Shown in pieces: positions 44,300-53,151 of a stretch of DNA of 64,000 nucleotides. Position 1 is the stretch's first letter, and every line of letters starts with the position of its first letter. The stretch comes from Lapidilactobacillus wuchangensis. Lineage in GTDB: Bacteria > Bacillota > Bacilli > Lactobacillales > Lactobacillaceae. The position numbers and the translations under genes were made by a program. The stretch spans positions 372,001 through 436,000 of the forward strand of contig NZ_RHOU01000001.1 in the NCBI RefSeq assembly GCF_003946645.1, written 5' to 3'. A model generated the notes under the pieces. It worked only from the letters and a program-made list of their open reading frames with translations. It did not search any database and was not told the origin of the DNA.

Positions 44300-44455
44300 C
44301 GTGATTTTATGCAAAAACCACTAAAAAATGCGAATAACAATGAATTATTCTGAATATATTATTTGAAAAATAAAATCACAAGTAAAAAAGTTATGAAAAA
44401 TAGGTTTTTTCTGGTGCGAACCCGCCAGGCTTTTTCTGTTTGTATCAACCTCGCA
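44300..44455 (-). promoter_or_regulatory. CRISPR leader
   Basis: AT-rich segment between cas2 and the first clean repeat. On the minus strand it begins GTGCGAGGTTG and contains an inverted GTGCGA / TCGCAC pair around a GGCGGG stretch. A promoter candidate for pre-crRNA follows: -35 TTGTGA (44376-44381), 17 bp, -10 TATATT (44353-44358). It ends directly at the repeat. Confidence 0.8.
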
Positions 44456-44749
44456 CTAGAAAACTAACGTGTCATTATGCAAGTCGAAAACCTCTTTGGT
44501 TCCAAAAGTCTCAATTTTATTTTGGTAGTTTTTCCCCAATCGATAGAACTTTAGGCTGTCCTCTTGATCATTAATCAATGCCAAAAGCTCAATTTTCATT
44601 TTTGTAAACTGATCATAACTTAAATAACATTCAAAAACTGAATTCTGAACCCTTTGTCCATATTGCTCACACTTCTTGGCAACTTTACGTAAACGTTTTT
44701 GACCTTTTTTATCTACTAGAGAAATATCATACGCAACAACAATTAGCAT
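44456..44749 (-). CDS. cas2: CRISPR-associated endonuclease Cas2
   Basis: Cas2 forms the adaptation complex with Cas1. The 97 residues start MLIVVAYDISLVD with the conserved Asp8, followed by a ferredoxin-like fold (RVQNSVFECYLSYDQF). It is 4 bp downstream of cas1 and is the last cas gene before the leader. Confidence 0.97.
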   Translation of the reverse strand: MLIVVAYDISLVDKKGQKRLRKVAKKCEQYGQRVQNSVFECYLSYDQFTKMKIELLALINDQEDSLKFYRLGKNYQNKIETFGTKEVFDLHNDTLVF

Positions 44750-44753
44750 AAAT

Positions 44754-45782
44754 TCACTTCCATAAAAACGGCGGATATTGGTCTAAATCCCCTCGTAAAT
44801 ACCTACTGAGCAATAATGCTTGTGTATACGGAATTAGGCCCCACTCAATTTTCTCATTTAAATACGGATGAGTCATCGTTTCGTTCTTACGTTTCTGCCA
44901 CGCGTCGAAGAATTTCTTGCGGCCGTCATCAGTCAACAAAACGGCCCCGTTTTCCTTGACAGTAAAATCTTTGACATTCACAATTTGTTGATTGACCAAT
45001 CTCAAAACAAAACGATCTGCTAATGGTGCCCGCAATTCTTCCATTAAATCTAATGCCAATGAAATACGGCCCGGTCGATCCGTATGCATAAAACCAACAT
45101 ACGCATCTAGCCCGACACTTTCAAGAGCAGCTGCACATTCATGACCCAGCATGGTATAAGTTAACGATAAAAGTGCATTAACTCGATCAAGTGGTGGTCG
45201 TTTACTACGACCATTAAATTGAAAATCGGCAGCTTGCTGCAAAATAAATTGACCGAAAACCGAGTCATAGCGATTAGCCGCTTGTCCTTCAATACCTCTT
45301 AGCGAATCAATGTCAGTTACGGCTAAACAACTAGTAATAGCTTGCTTCAACTCATCAGAAATTATTTTGCACTGCGGCACATTGATGCGAGCAGCATGAT
45401 CACGAGTCATTCGTTCAATGACCCAACGTTGATTATAAATTTTACCAACAATAAAATTTTGAGCAATTGCCAATGCCTGATCTGTACTTTCAGAAACTGC
45501 ATACTGCGTCTTTCTTAGGAGCACATTACCATTATTCTCACCAACTAATCGACAAGTCAAAAGGCCTGTTCTAGAGACAAATGCTAACCCAATTTTATTT
45601 TCTGTGCAGTACCGCATTAAAGCTGGACTAACACCACGATAACCAACTGAAACAATTGACTCAATATTAACCAATGGTACGCGTGATTTATTCTCGTCAA
45701 TTATAACAACGAGATTGCCACCATCTAAAGCCAAGTATGCTTCTGGGGAGTTAATATAGATTGTATTTAAAAGTTTACGCAC
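44754..45782 (-). CDS. cas1: CRISPR-associated integrase Cas1 (type I-C)
   Basis: The integrase that inserts new spacers. The N-terminal beta domain starts MRKLLNTIYINSPEAYL. The alpha-helical catalytic domain has the metal ligands Glu in LRGIEGQAANRYDSVF, His in VGFMHTDRPGR and Asp in ALDLMEELR. The 342-residue length is typical for type I-C. It overlaps the cas4 stop by 1 bp. Confidence 0.97.
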   Translation of the reverse strand: MRKLLNTIYINSPEAYLALDGGNLVVIIDENKSRVPLVNIESIVSVGYRGVSPALMRYCTENKIGLAFVSRTGLLTCRLVGENNGNVLLRKTQYAVSESTDQALAIAQNFIVGKIYNQRWVIERMTRDHAARINVPQCKIISDELKQAITSCLAVTDIDSLRGIEGQAANRYDSVFGQFILQQAADFQFNGRSKRPPLDRVNALLSLTYTMLGHECAAALESVGLDAYVGFMHTDRPGRISLALDLMEELRAPLADRFVLRLVNQQIVNVKDFTVKENGAVLLTDDGRKKFFDAWQKRKNETMTHPYLNEKIEWGLIPYTQALLLSRYLRGDLDQYPPFLWK

Positions 45783-46441
45783 TATGCTAGCCTCCGTTTT
45801 AGGTAAGTACTAACAGCTTCTTTTTTAGAAATTTCTGGTAAACAAATGTCTTTCAAGGAACAACGCTCACATTTCTTACTAGGCCGAACAACCGGCGTAT
45901 GCCGACGCTGCCACAATTGATGCATTGCTTGACATGTTGCTTGTAGCTCTTGTCGTTCCGGAGGGCCAAAATCTATTTTCTCACGAGTATGAGTTTCATT
46001 AAAGTATAGAAAACCGTAATCGATCCGACAAACTAACATTTCTTCTAAACAGACTATTTCCGCAAACAACTGCATCTGATCACTTTGATCAGTCTTCAAA
46101 TGACCATGTTTATATTCAACTGGATGCACTTGAAATAGTCCTTGATGTTCGGCCAATGAAATTCCTTGTTGATTACGCCGAAACTCCACAGCATCGCAAA
46201 CACCATAAATACCATATTCACGAGAATGAATTGGTAATCCGCGGACAGTTAATAAATCACCACGTTTTTCCTTGATGGTCTCATCATGAACTCGCTGATG
46301 AACTTGTTCACCTTCAGTAGTCAGATAATTATCTTGCCACTGTTGTTCGATATGAGTCAAAGCCCACTGTCGCGGACAAAAACGATAATGCTGAATCCCA
46401 GAAATCATTAAAAAATCTTGTTCATCATACGCCATATCCAC
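45782..46441 (-). CDS. cas4: CRISPR-associated exonuclease Cas4
   Basis: A RecB-family iron-sulfur nuclease that trims prespacers and helps select the PAM. The first conserved cysteine is in HYRFCPRQWALTHIE (near residue 23), and the C-terminal cysteine cluster is CERCSLKDICLP (near 193-204). The nuclease core contains VHPVEYKHGHLK. The start may be GTG at 46441 or ATG at 46435. It has 219 residues and lies between cas7 and cas1. Confidence 0.96.
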   Translation of the reverse strand: MDMAYDEQDFLMISGIQHYRFCPRQWALTHIEQQWQDNYLTTEGEQVHQRVHDETIKEKRGDLLTVRGLPIHSREYGIYGVCDAVEFRRNQQGISLAEHQGLFQVHPVEYKHGHLKTDQSDQMQLFAEIVCLEEMLVCRIDYGFLYFNETHTREKIDFGPPERQELQATCQAMHQLWQRRHTPVVRPSKKCERCSLKDICLPEISKKEAVSTYLKRRLA

Positions 46442-46446
46442 AACAC

Positions 46447-47307
46447 TTATGCTTCTGGATAAATCTTCAAATCGACACCAGGTAATTGATCAACAACTGA
46501 TAGTTTATAATCGGCAACTTGGTGAGGAATGACATTTGCCTCAACTGGTGTCACTTGAACTGAACGATGTACTCGTGCGGACGGATATTTACCCAATTTT
46601 GAGGGATGAGTCCACCAATACAGCTTGACTACTTCCATGCTACCTTCAGGACGAGCAGAAGAAGCGTCATTCTCAAATAGGGTTAATAAAGCTTGCTTGA
46701 TTTGTTCGGCGTCTTCAGCACTAAAACCAGTTTTTTCTGCTAATTGTGTGTTAATACTGCCGTTGACAACATAATAGCCGAAATCAACATAGTGTTTCAT
46801 CCCCATCGTGTCTGAGCCACGGCCGCCGCCTGGTTCTGAGTTAACACTTTTGGTAATTTGCATATCATTGATCGTAATCGGATTGACAGACTCAGCAATT
46901 TGAACTGAAACTGGTCCGCGTACAGGAATCGAAACACCATTGCTACTATCCTTGCCTTTCTTGAAGGCAAAAACTTGACCAAAACTGCGCACATCTAACC
47001 AAGTCTGACAAGCAATGCGCGCATAATCATCAGCATCTTTGCTGTCTTTAAGTTCAGGAACTGATTCAGCACGTGCTTTTAAACTATCAAAGCCATCATT
47101 TTTACGGTCATTAGATTGGACAAAAATAGCATTTCCCATATCTTGAAGGCGATTACGAATCTTGCGTTTAATAGCAACGTCGGATACTTCACCATAACCA
47201 GCAAAATTCTGTCGTGGTCGATTGCCATTTAAAGGATCACCATTAGGATTGGCGTTATGAACCGCAAACACCAATTTAAAATCAATTTTATTCTGGAATT
47301 CAGTCAT
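46447..47307 (-). CDS. cas7: Cascade backbone protein Cas7c (Csd2)
   Basis: The RAMP subunit that coats the crRNA in the type I-C Cascade. The 286 residues carry the family start KLVFAVHNANPNGDPLNGNRPR (two stretches near residues 12-33) and the ALLTLFENDASSARPEGSM region typical of Csd2. It overlaps the end of cas8c by 8 bp, indicating translational coupling. Confidence 0.96.
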   Translation of the reverse strand: MTEFQNKIDFKLVFAVHNANPNGDPLNGNRPRQNFAGYGEVSDVAIKRKIRNRLQDMGNAIFVQSNDRKNDGFDSLKARAESVPELKDSKDADDYARIACQTWLDVRSFGQVFAFKKGKDSSNGVSIPVRGPVSVQIAESVNPITINDMQITKSVNSEPGGGRGSDTMGMKHYVDFGYYVVNGSINTQLAEKTGFSAEDAEQIKQALLTLFENDASSARPEGSMEVVKLYWWTHPSKLGKYPSARVHRSVQVTPVEANVIPHQVADYKLSVVDQLPGVDLKIYPEA

Positions 47308-47695
47308 TACTTTCTACCTCCGTCATTTTGTTTTTATTCAATAATGCTTCTCGTTGGGAATAATATCCTAACAGGTATTTGCCATTCAGTGGCTGATCGT
47401 TATAATCACCTTCACTGAATTTTGTGATGACCTCACCCCAGATACGTTGATAGTATCCTTGAGCAGTTGCTGCCTCTAGGTAAGGTAATAATGCGTTATG
47501 AATCGTGCTCAACGTGCTCATTGGCCGGACACTAAAAGTTGACATATAGCGTAAAGCATTAGTTGAGCGTGTACTAGTCGTTTTTCCTTGCGCTTGCGAC
47601 TTGCTCCATAAAACCCTAGCCTCAACAACGTCAGCAATTGCTAATAACCGACCGAATAAATAACTACGATCTGTGGTCTCCTCATTTAAAGCCAC
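47300..47695 (-). CDS. cas11c: Cas11c small subunit translated from inside cas8c
   Basis: Within cas8c, in the same frame, codon 509 is GTG (47695-47693), preceded at 8-bp spacing by a perfect AGGAGG (47704-47709). The product would be 131 residues starting at ALNEETTDRSYLFGRLLAI. Type I-C systems are known to make Cas11c from an internal start in cas8c, just before a GRLLA-like motif, to form the Cascade belly. The strong internal ribosome binding site in the expected place supports this. Expression itself is inferred. Confidence 0.75.
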   Translation of the reverse strand: MALNEETTDRSYLFGRLLAIADVVEARVLWSKSQAQGKTTSTRSTNALRYMSTFSVRPMSTLSTIHNALLPYLEAATAQGYYQRIWGEVITKFSEGDYNDQPLNGKYLLGYYSQREALLNKNKMTEVESND

Positions 47696-49219
47696 TGTAA
47701 ATTCCTCCTTTTGATAAAACTTTCGATTCACCGAACAAGCAATACTTAACAAATCACGCCAACGCCCTTGTTCACTTTCTTTAAAAACGGTCGGTCGACT
47801 GGTCCGATTATTAATATTACGAACAATTGATAGTGGGATTGGCTTCTCATCAATTACGCATGGAATTAATGTTGAAACCATACTCTTAATCAAACTATCC
47901 TTAGTATTTTCACCTAACGCGGCCTGGGCAATCTTTCGAAGTGACGGCGTACCATAGACTTGTTTAGGCTTTTTATCCTCAAAAATTTGTAGCCGCCAAC
48001 TAGTTGTCTCGTACCAATTCATTAATCGGTTAAAAAAGACGTCTTGATTGATCGTCCGATAGTCGAGAATTGCCAAGCGACCAGGAACAGCAGCATCCAA
48101 TTGTAATAAATGAGCTTGAGCTAAATAGTTGCTCTGATCAAATTGAGTGCGATAACCAAGCATGGCCAAATTTAATTCATGACTAAAAATTTGACTAGTG
48201 GCTAAGGGCAGTTCTTCTGCTGAACTAATTTTTCGAATAGTTTCTGTTGAACTGGCAGTGATGTCCGGTGCCTGACTTATTTTGTTGCTAAGCCATGTTA
48301 AGTAAACACGGCCATCAATTTGACTGCCTTGTAATGAGATCAGCCAGGTTAAGGCGTTATGAGCTTTTTGCGAAGATGCTAGGCCAACTTGTACCACCTG
48401 ACTTTTATCGGTAAAACGGCCACGATACGTGTAACCTGAAGAATCATTACCTGAAATAATTTTAGCGCCATCACCAGGATTTCTAATAAAACGCGGGCTC
48501 TTGTCAGTTAAAATCGCCTTCTTACCAGTAACATAGTCTAAGCCATAGACACTAGCGTCAGCTTTGTCGAAGGTTGATTGGTAATAGGCGTAATAGCTGT
48601 CAAAAATTGATTTATCTTCCCACACGGGCGTTAAATCCACCGTATCAAAGCGAACGAAGGCACTCAGTTGATCATTACCAGTTATCACTGAAAAAATTGG
48701 TGGTTTTTCCTGAGTACTTTCCTTAGGCCAAGCCGGCAGCACTTTTTGTTCGCTATCCACAAAAAGAATACCAGCCGCCACTAAATCATGAACCAAAGTA
48801 CCTTGTTTTAAATATTCATAAATAATTTTGACACGAGGATGGCTATTATCTGAATCAACCCAATTACCTAGCGCAGTCAGATATGCCTGATAAGCACCAG
48901 CCTTTTTCTTTTTTCCACCATAACTAAGATAATCGCCGGCGACATACTCCAATTTATCATGTAAAGGATGTGGAGCTATTTGCGTTGTGCGATTGGCAGA
49001 ATCAATTGTCGTGGGAATGACAGTTGTTGCATGATCTTTATCGACAACTCGAGCATGACGAAAAGTACCATCTTTGTTCACAGTCACTTCAATCTGGGCG
49101 CGCTGTGTCGCTGCTGCAACCGGTAACAAATAACCATGACGTTTTTGAAGTTCTGTTTCCTGACCAATTTGATCCGTATTCGCCTGATAAACGTCAATTA
49201 AATCACTAAAAAGTGTCAC
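47300..49219 (-). CDS. cas8c: Cascade large subunit Cas8c (Csd1)
   Basis: The large subunit of type I-C Cascade, which recognises the PAM. The 639 residues begin MTLFSDLIDVYQ. They show Csd1 phrases such as HPLHDKLEYVAGDY, VFSVITGNDQLSAFVRFD-type sequence and AHNALTWLISLQG. The last 131 residues form a helical small-subunit-like domain that is also predicted to be made separately as Cas11c (see 47300-47695). It lies between cas5c and cas7. Confidence 0.96.
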   Translation of the reverse strand: MTLFSDLIDVYQANTDQIGQETELQKRHGYLLPVAAATQRAQIEVTVNKDGTFRHARVVDKDHATTVIPTTIDSANRTTQIAPHPLHDKLEYVAGDYLSYGGKKKKAGAYQAYLTALGNWVDSDNSHPRVKIIYEYLKQGTLVHDLVAAGILFVDSEQKVLPAWPKESTQEKPPIFSVITGNDQLSAFVRFDTVDLTPVWEDKSIFDSYYAYYQSTFDKADASVYGLDYVTGKKAILTDKSPRFIRNPGDGAKIISGNDSSGYTYRGRFTDKSQVVQVGLASSQKAHNALTWLISLQGSQIDGRVYLTWLSNKISQAPDITASSTETIRKISSAEELPLATSQIFSHELNLAMLGYRTQFDQSNYLAQAHLLQLDAAVPGRLAILDYRTINQDVFFNRLMNWYETTSWRLQIFEDKKPKQVYGTPSLRKIAQAALGENTKDSLIKSMVSTLIPCVIDEKPIPLSIVRNINNRTSRPTVFKESEQGRWRDLLSIACSVNRKFYQKEEFTVALNEETTDRSYLFGRLLAIADVVEARVLWSKSQAQGKTTSTRSTNALRYMSTFSVRPMSTLSTIHNALLPYLEAATAQGYYQRIWGEVITKFSEGDYNDQPLNGKYLLGYYSQREALLNKNKMTEVESND

Positions 49220-49231
49220 AAATACACCTCC

Positions 49232-49939
49232 CTACTCATCATCGACAAATGAGAAATTATTCTCATCAAAATTCTTACTAGTCATCCGACGTAAATTAGG
49301 CCGGACTAATTGACACTCTTCTGGGCGCGGAAACTTAATGACACCATTTTTCATCTCAGCTTGCCAAAAACGTACATCTAACTGATTACGGCCATTAGTA
49401 TCCGGATAATTGAACCCATGAAACATGACGCCAAAGTCAATCTCAGGTATTTGATCATAAGGACCCGATGTTTGCGTCGAATCAGTCAATGGTTCGACGT
49501 ACCCTTGACACTCGCGAGTCCCTAGAAAAATATCACGCCGACCACCAGCATTAATTGCCCGATTAGCAATGGCAAAATGTTTGTCTTCATTCCAATCACG
49601 CTTTAAATCTGGGCGCTGTTTGTTCCATTCAAAATGTGCTTTCACTTCGTAAGCCACATCACACAAGTAACTGGCATAACTTAAATTTGGTTTAGGACTG
49701 TTGTAGTCCATTGGCCGCACACCTCTTGATTCCATTTGGATTGGTTTTAAAACATGCAATTGATCGATGACCCAAATAATCGTGGGCTTCCAGTAGATCG
49801 ATGAGGTGATGCCAACAAGTGACTCATATGTTGGCACCGAATAAGATTCTTTCTCACCACCGCCCTTCGTCAAAGGATCTGTGAACAACGCATATTTTCC
49901 ATGAACCAAATACGAAACTTGATTCCAAAGCTGATCCAT
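49232..49939 (-). CDS. cas5c: CRISPR-associated endoribonuclease Cas5c (Cas5d)
   Basis: In type I-C, which lacks Cas6, Cas5c cuts the pre-crRNA repeat hairpin and stays in Cascade. The 235 residues include [20 protein letters not shown], a [18 protein letters not shown] stretch, and the C-terminal [12 protein letters not shown] region of the Cas5d family. It is the first gene of the minus-strand cas operon, with AAGGAGG before the start. It is divergent from cas3. Confidence 0.95.
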   Translation of the reverse strand: MDQLWNQVSYLVHGKYALFTDPLTKGGGEKESYSVPTYESLVGITSSIYWKPTIIWVIDQLHVLKPIQMESRGVRPMDYNSPKPNLSYASYLCDVAYEVKAHFEWNKQRPDLKRDWNEDKHFAIANRAINAGGRRDIFLGTRECQGYVEPLTDSTQTSGPYDQIPEIDFGVMFHGFNYPDTNGRNQLDVRFWQAEMKNGVIKFPRPEECQLVRPNLRRMTSKNFDENNFSFVDDE

Positions 49940-50031
49940 TACAAAACCTCCTTATCATGTGATAATTATTTTTGTTCATTGTGATACAATGTAATTGATT
50001 GTCAGTTGCCAAATAATGCGCTTACAAGAAT

Positions 50032-50059
50032 ATCATAGTCCACATTTTAAAAAAGTCAA
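50032..50059 (-). promoter_or_regulatory. Promoter of the cas5c-cas2 operon
   Basis: On the minus strand TTGACT (50054-50059) and TATGAT (50032-50037) are 16 bp apart in the 162-bp gap between the divergent cas5c and cas3 genes. A leader of about 85 nt would precede cas5c. The plus-strand cas3 promoter must share this gap but I see no clear consensus for it. Confidence 0.6.
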
Positions 50060-50101
50060 TACAATTTATATTATTTCTATGAAAAGCATCAAGGAGATAA
50101 G

Positions 50102-52660
50102 ATGACAATTCACTCACCATTCGTCGCCCATATTCTCGTAAACGATAATTCAATTACGACTTCAAGTTCAGACATTCAATTACTGGTTGATCATTTGCAG
50201 CAAGCAGCAAAACTAGCAGGAAAATACGGCCAGGATTTTGGTTTACCCACGGCTTGTTATCTAGCGGGGCTGCTCCACGATTGTGGTAAATACTCCGATG
50301 AATTTCAGGATTATATCCGCTTGGCTCAAATTCATCCCGACCAAGCCATTCGTGGTAGTGTTGATCACAGCTATGCCGGCGCATTGTTAATCTGGGAGCT
50401 TACTCACAGCGCGGAAAATAAAAATCAGAATACCAAAATAATCGGCGAACTGATCAGTAATGCGATCAGCGCCCATCATTCTCAATCGCTAAATGATTAC
50501 TTAGTACCTGAGCCTAGTGGACAGGTGCCTAGTTTCATCAAACGCCTATCTCTAGATCATATTGCTGACCAAAAAATACGGTTCAAGTACTTCCCGCAGA
50601 TAAAAGAACGTTTCTTTACCGAAATAATTAGTCAAAACGAACTTAATGATTTAATTGACCTAGCCAGCAATGAACTAAGTCAGCTTCAAGACAAGAACAC
50701 TTTAAACGACCGTGATTACTTTTTTATTGGTCAAAATATCTTCAGTGCTTTAATTGATGCTGATCGAACAAACACCATGCTTTTCGAACTAAACAAATCT
50801 GACTTTTCTCAGGACAACCGGCAATACTTGACGACATATCGTCAAAAACTTGAAAAAAAAATAACTGAAATGGCTCAATCAGACAGTGCCAACCAAGCGA
50901 TCAATCATGATCGGTCACATTTATCAGCTGAGGCTGCAGCGGCAGCCAGTCGACCAACTGGTATTTACCGGCTATTAATTCCGACTGGTGGTGGCAAAAC
51001 TTTAGCTAGTATGCGTTTTGCGCTTAAACACGCTCAGGTGAATCAACAGCAAAGAATTATCTTTATTGAACCATTCACCACAATTATTGAGCAAAATGCC
51101 GAGGTTTTTCGTAAAATATTCACTGATCCTAACCGACCCGAAACGGACTTCATCGTTGAACATCATTCAAATTTGGTTGATGACCAAGCTTTACCGGCAA
51201 ATCCAACCGCAGCGCAAATTCGTTACCAGCAACAAATTCAATTGATTCACGATACTTGGGATGGACCCGTTGTTTTCACCACCAGTGTGGCCTTTCTTAA
51301 CGCGATTTTTGGCAGTGGTACCCGAAATTTACGTCGCTTTCACAACTTAAACAATGCTGTGATTATTTTTGATGAAGCCCAGGCTTTTCCTTTGAAAACA
51401 TTACAAATGTTTGTTAGCGCCCTAAATTACCTAAAGAAATTGGCCAATACGACTTCTGTTTTATGTACCGCCACTCAACCAGCTTTGGATATTCTACCGG
51501 AAGGTCTTGAATTCTCAGCTGATAGAGATATCATTCCCGATTATGAGACAATCGAACCGCACTTCTCACGAGTAAAAATCAATAATTGCTGTCGTTCTGC
51601 ACAGTACTCAGTTAACGACATCGTTGACCTAACCACTGAAAAGTTGACTGATCATCCGAACACCTTAGTTATTTTAAATACAAAAAAGATTGTACATGAG
51701 GTTTATCAACAATTAGCCAACTTGCATCTTCCCAACACTAAAATTTTTCATTTGAGCACGAACATGTGCGCGCAGCATCGCCTTGATTTATTAAATGGCA
51801 CCAATGATTCAAGTGCCATCATTGGCCAACAAATTGGCATCAAGGCTGAGTTAAAAAATAACAGTAAAGAGCGGATTATCGTGGTAACAACGCCACTCAT
51901 TGAAGCCGGCGTTGATATTAGTTTTAGTGCAGTGATTCGTTCAATGACGGGCTTGGACTCAATTGCTCAAGCTGCTGGCCGCTGTAACCGTAATAATGAA
52001 ATGCCTCAAGGTGGCGACCTGTATCTGATCAATCCTAACAGCCAAATTGAAAATATCAGTTCAATGAAGGACTGGGATGATGCTAAAATCTTAAGTTCGC
52101 GGATACTTGATCTGTATGAAGAGACACCAACCGACTTATTAACGGCCACTGTTCAGCAAGAGTATTTTGAATTTCTTTATCAGAAAAAAAATAATCTTGA
52201 ACTGCAATACCCTGTCAATAATGGAATCAAACTTTATCAATTGCTCGCTGATAATCCAGTCTCAGAATATAATCTTCCCCAAGCACTATCACCGACCGTC
52301 AATTATTTAGCCAGCAGTCCTAAATATATTGCTAATCACTTTCAGGTCATTAATGATCTGGGCCATGCTGTGATAGTGCCCTACAATGACGAAGCAAAGG
52401 AAATCATCAATCAATTGTTGACTACCGAAAAGATCGACTTCACTCTCTTAAATCAATTACTAAAACGGAGTCAACGTTATACGATCACGATTAGCCAGCA
52501 AGAGTATATACACTTAAAGCAAAATCGCCTGCTACTGCCAATTGGGGCACTGATTAATTCACCTCATGCCAAGGAACTACTTGATTCGGCTTATCAAAGT
52601 TATCAACCAGAGTATGGTCTGGAATTAGATCAACCAGTTACAACTTTTAACTGCTTCTAA
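50102..52660 (+). CDS. cas3: CRISPR-associated nuclease/helicase Cas3
   Basis: The effector that unwinds and degrades target DNA recruited by Cascade. The N-terminal HD nuclease has His59-Asp60 (AGLLHDCGKYSDEF), His89 (VDHSYAG), HH at 125-126 and Asp220 (LIDADR). The SF2 helicase has Walker A PTGGGKT (294-300), DEAQ (424-427), CTATQP, the motif V region TTPLIEAGVDISF and motif VI QAAGRCNR. All catalytic motifs are intact. AAGGAG precedes the start. It is placed divergently from the other cas genes, which is unusual for type I-C. Confidence 0.97.
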   Translation: MTIHSPFVAHILVNDNSITTSSSDIQLLVDHLQQAAKLAGKYGQDFGLPTACYLAGLLHDCGKYSDEFQDYIRLAQIHPDQAIRGSVDHSYAGALLIWELTHSAENKNQNTKIIGELISNAISAHHSQSLNDYLVPEPSGQVPSFIKRLSLDHIADQKIRFKYFPQIKERFFTEIISQNELNDLIDLASNELSQLQDKNTLNDRDYFFIGQNIFSALIDADRTNTMLFELNKSDFSQDNRQYLTTYRQKLEKKITEMAQSDSANQAINHDRSHLSAEAAAAASRPTGIYRLLIPTGGGKTLASMRFALKHAQVNQQQRIIFIEPFTTIIEQNAEVFRKIFTDPNRPETDFIVEHHSNLVDDQALPANPTAAQIRYQQQIQLIHDTWDGPVVFTTSVAFLNAIFGSGTRNLRRFHNLNNAVIIFDEAQAFPLKTLQMFVSALNYLKKLANTTSVLCTATQPALDILPEGLEFSADRDIIPDYETIEPHFSRVKINNCCRSAQYSVNDIVDLTTEKLTDHPNTLVILNTKKIVHEVYQQLANLHLPNTKIFHLSTNMCAQHRLDLLNGTNDSSAIIGQQIGIKAELKNNSKERIIVVTTPLIEAGVDISFSAVIRSMTGLDSIAQAAGRCNRNNEMPQGGDLYLINPNSQIENISSMKDWDDAKILSSRILDLYEETPTDLLTATVQQEYFEFLYQKKNNLELQYPVNNGIKLYQLLADNPVSEYNLPQALSPTVNYLASSPKYIANHFQVINDLGHAVIVPYNDEAKEIINQLLTTEKIDFTLLNQLLKRSQRYTITISQQEYIHLKQNRLLLPIGALINSPHAKELLDSAYQSYQPEYGLELDQPVTTFNCF

Positions 52661-52695
52661 AAAAGGCAACTGACCTTATGGCCAGCTGCCCTTTT
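52659..52695 (+). terminator. Terminator of cas3
   Basis: AAAAGGCA-CTG and CAG-TGCCCTTTT form a stem around a short loop, beginning at the cas3 stop codon and ending in a T tract. Confidence 0.7.
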
Positions 52696-52717
52696 CAACA
52701 CCTTACATTGTATCTAT

Positions 52718-52751
52718 ATTTCAATCCACGCATAGCTATCGCTAACACGAC
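52718..52751. repeat. Orphan CRISPR repeat relic with a different repeat sequence
   Basis: The 34 bases start ATTTCAATCCACGC and end in ACACGAC, matching both ends of a type I-C repeat (compare ATTTCAATTCACGC and GAGCGAC in the main array), but the middle differs. The start ATTTCAATCCACGC is closer to the common type I-C consensus than the array here. No second copy follows within the next 300 bp. It looks like the last repeat of a lost array. Confidence 0.6.
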
Positions 52752-52902
52752 TTCATAATCATAAGCCATTTGTAACCAATTGACAAATGTCCTGAACGAT
52801 TGGGAAGTGTCCAAAAACCAAGCAATTATTGGACACACTGATTAAAACTACTACTTTGAAGATGATTCCTATTTCAGTAATTAATCATTAGCGGCGTAAA
52901 TA

Positions 52903-52944
52903 AAAAAGTTCTAAGCGCAATTTTTCAGCGCTCAGAACTTTTTT
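52903..52944 (-). terminator. Terminator downstream of tRNA-Leu
   Basis: AAAAAAGTTCTAAGCGC and GCGCTCAGAACTTTTTT form a long stem around a short loop. On the minus strand it follows the tRNA 3' end by 6 bp and ends in a T run. Confidence 0.85.
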
Positions 52945-52949
52945 GTTTA

Positions 52950-53033
52950 TGCCGCTGGCAGGAGTCGAACCTGTACACCCGTGAGGATACAGCGACCTGA
53001 ACGCTGCGCGTCTGCCAATTCCGCCACAGCGGC
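52950..53033 (-). tRNA. tRNA-Leu (anticodon CAG)
   Basis: On the minus strand the 84-nt gene folds with acceptor GCCGCTG / CAGCGGC, discriminator A, a D arm containing TTGGCAGA, and anticodon stem CAGCG / CGCTG with loop TTCAGGT (anticodon CAG). A long variable arm typical of class II tRNAs and the T arm loop TTCGACTC complete it. The CCA end is not encoded. Confidence 0.95.
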
Positions 53034-53151
53034 AATAACAAGTACTATTTTACCAGATATTCGCAAAAAAGAAAGTAGGTATCTAGAAATAGTCAAAATA
53101 ATTCTTGTTTTATTAGGCATATCTGAATTAATGCTCGGCAGCAGTGTCAAA

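Noticed and set aside
52950-53033. tRNA-Leu as the attachment site of an integrated island carrying the CRISPR locus
   Set aside because: I found no integrase gene and no direct repeat of the tRNA 3' end in the window.
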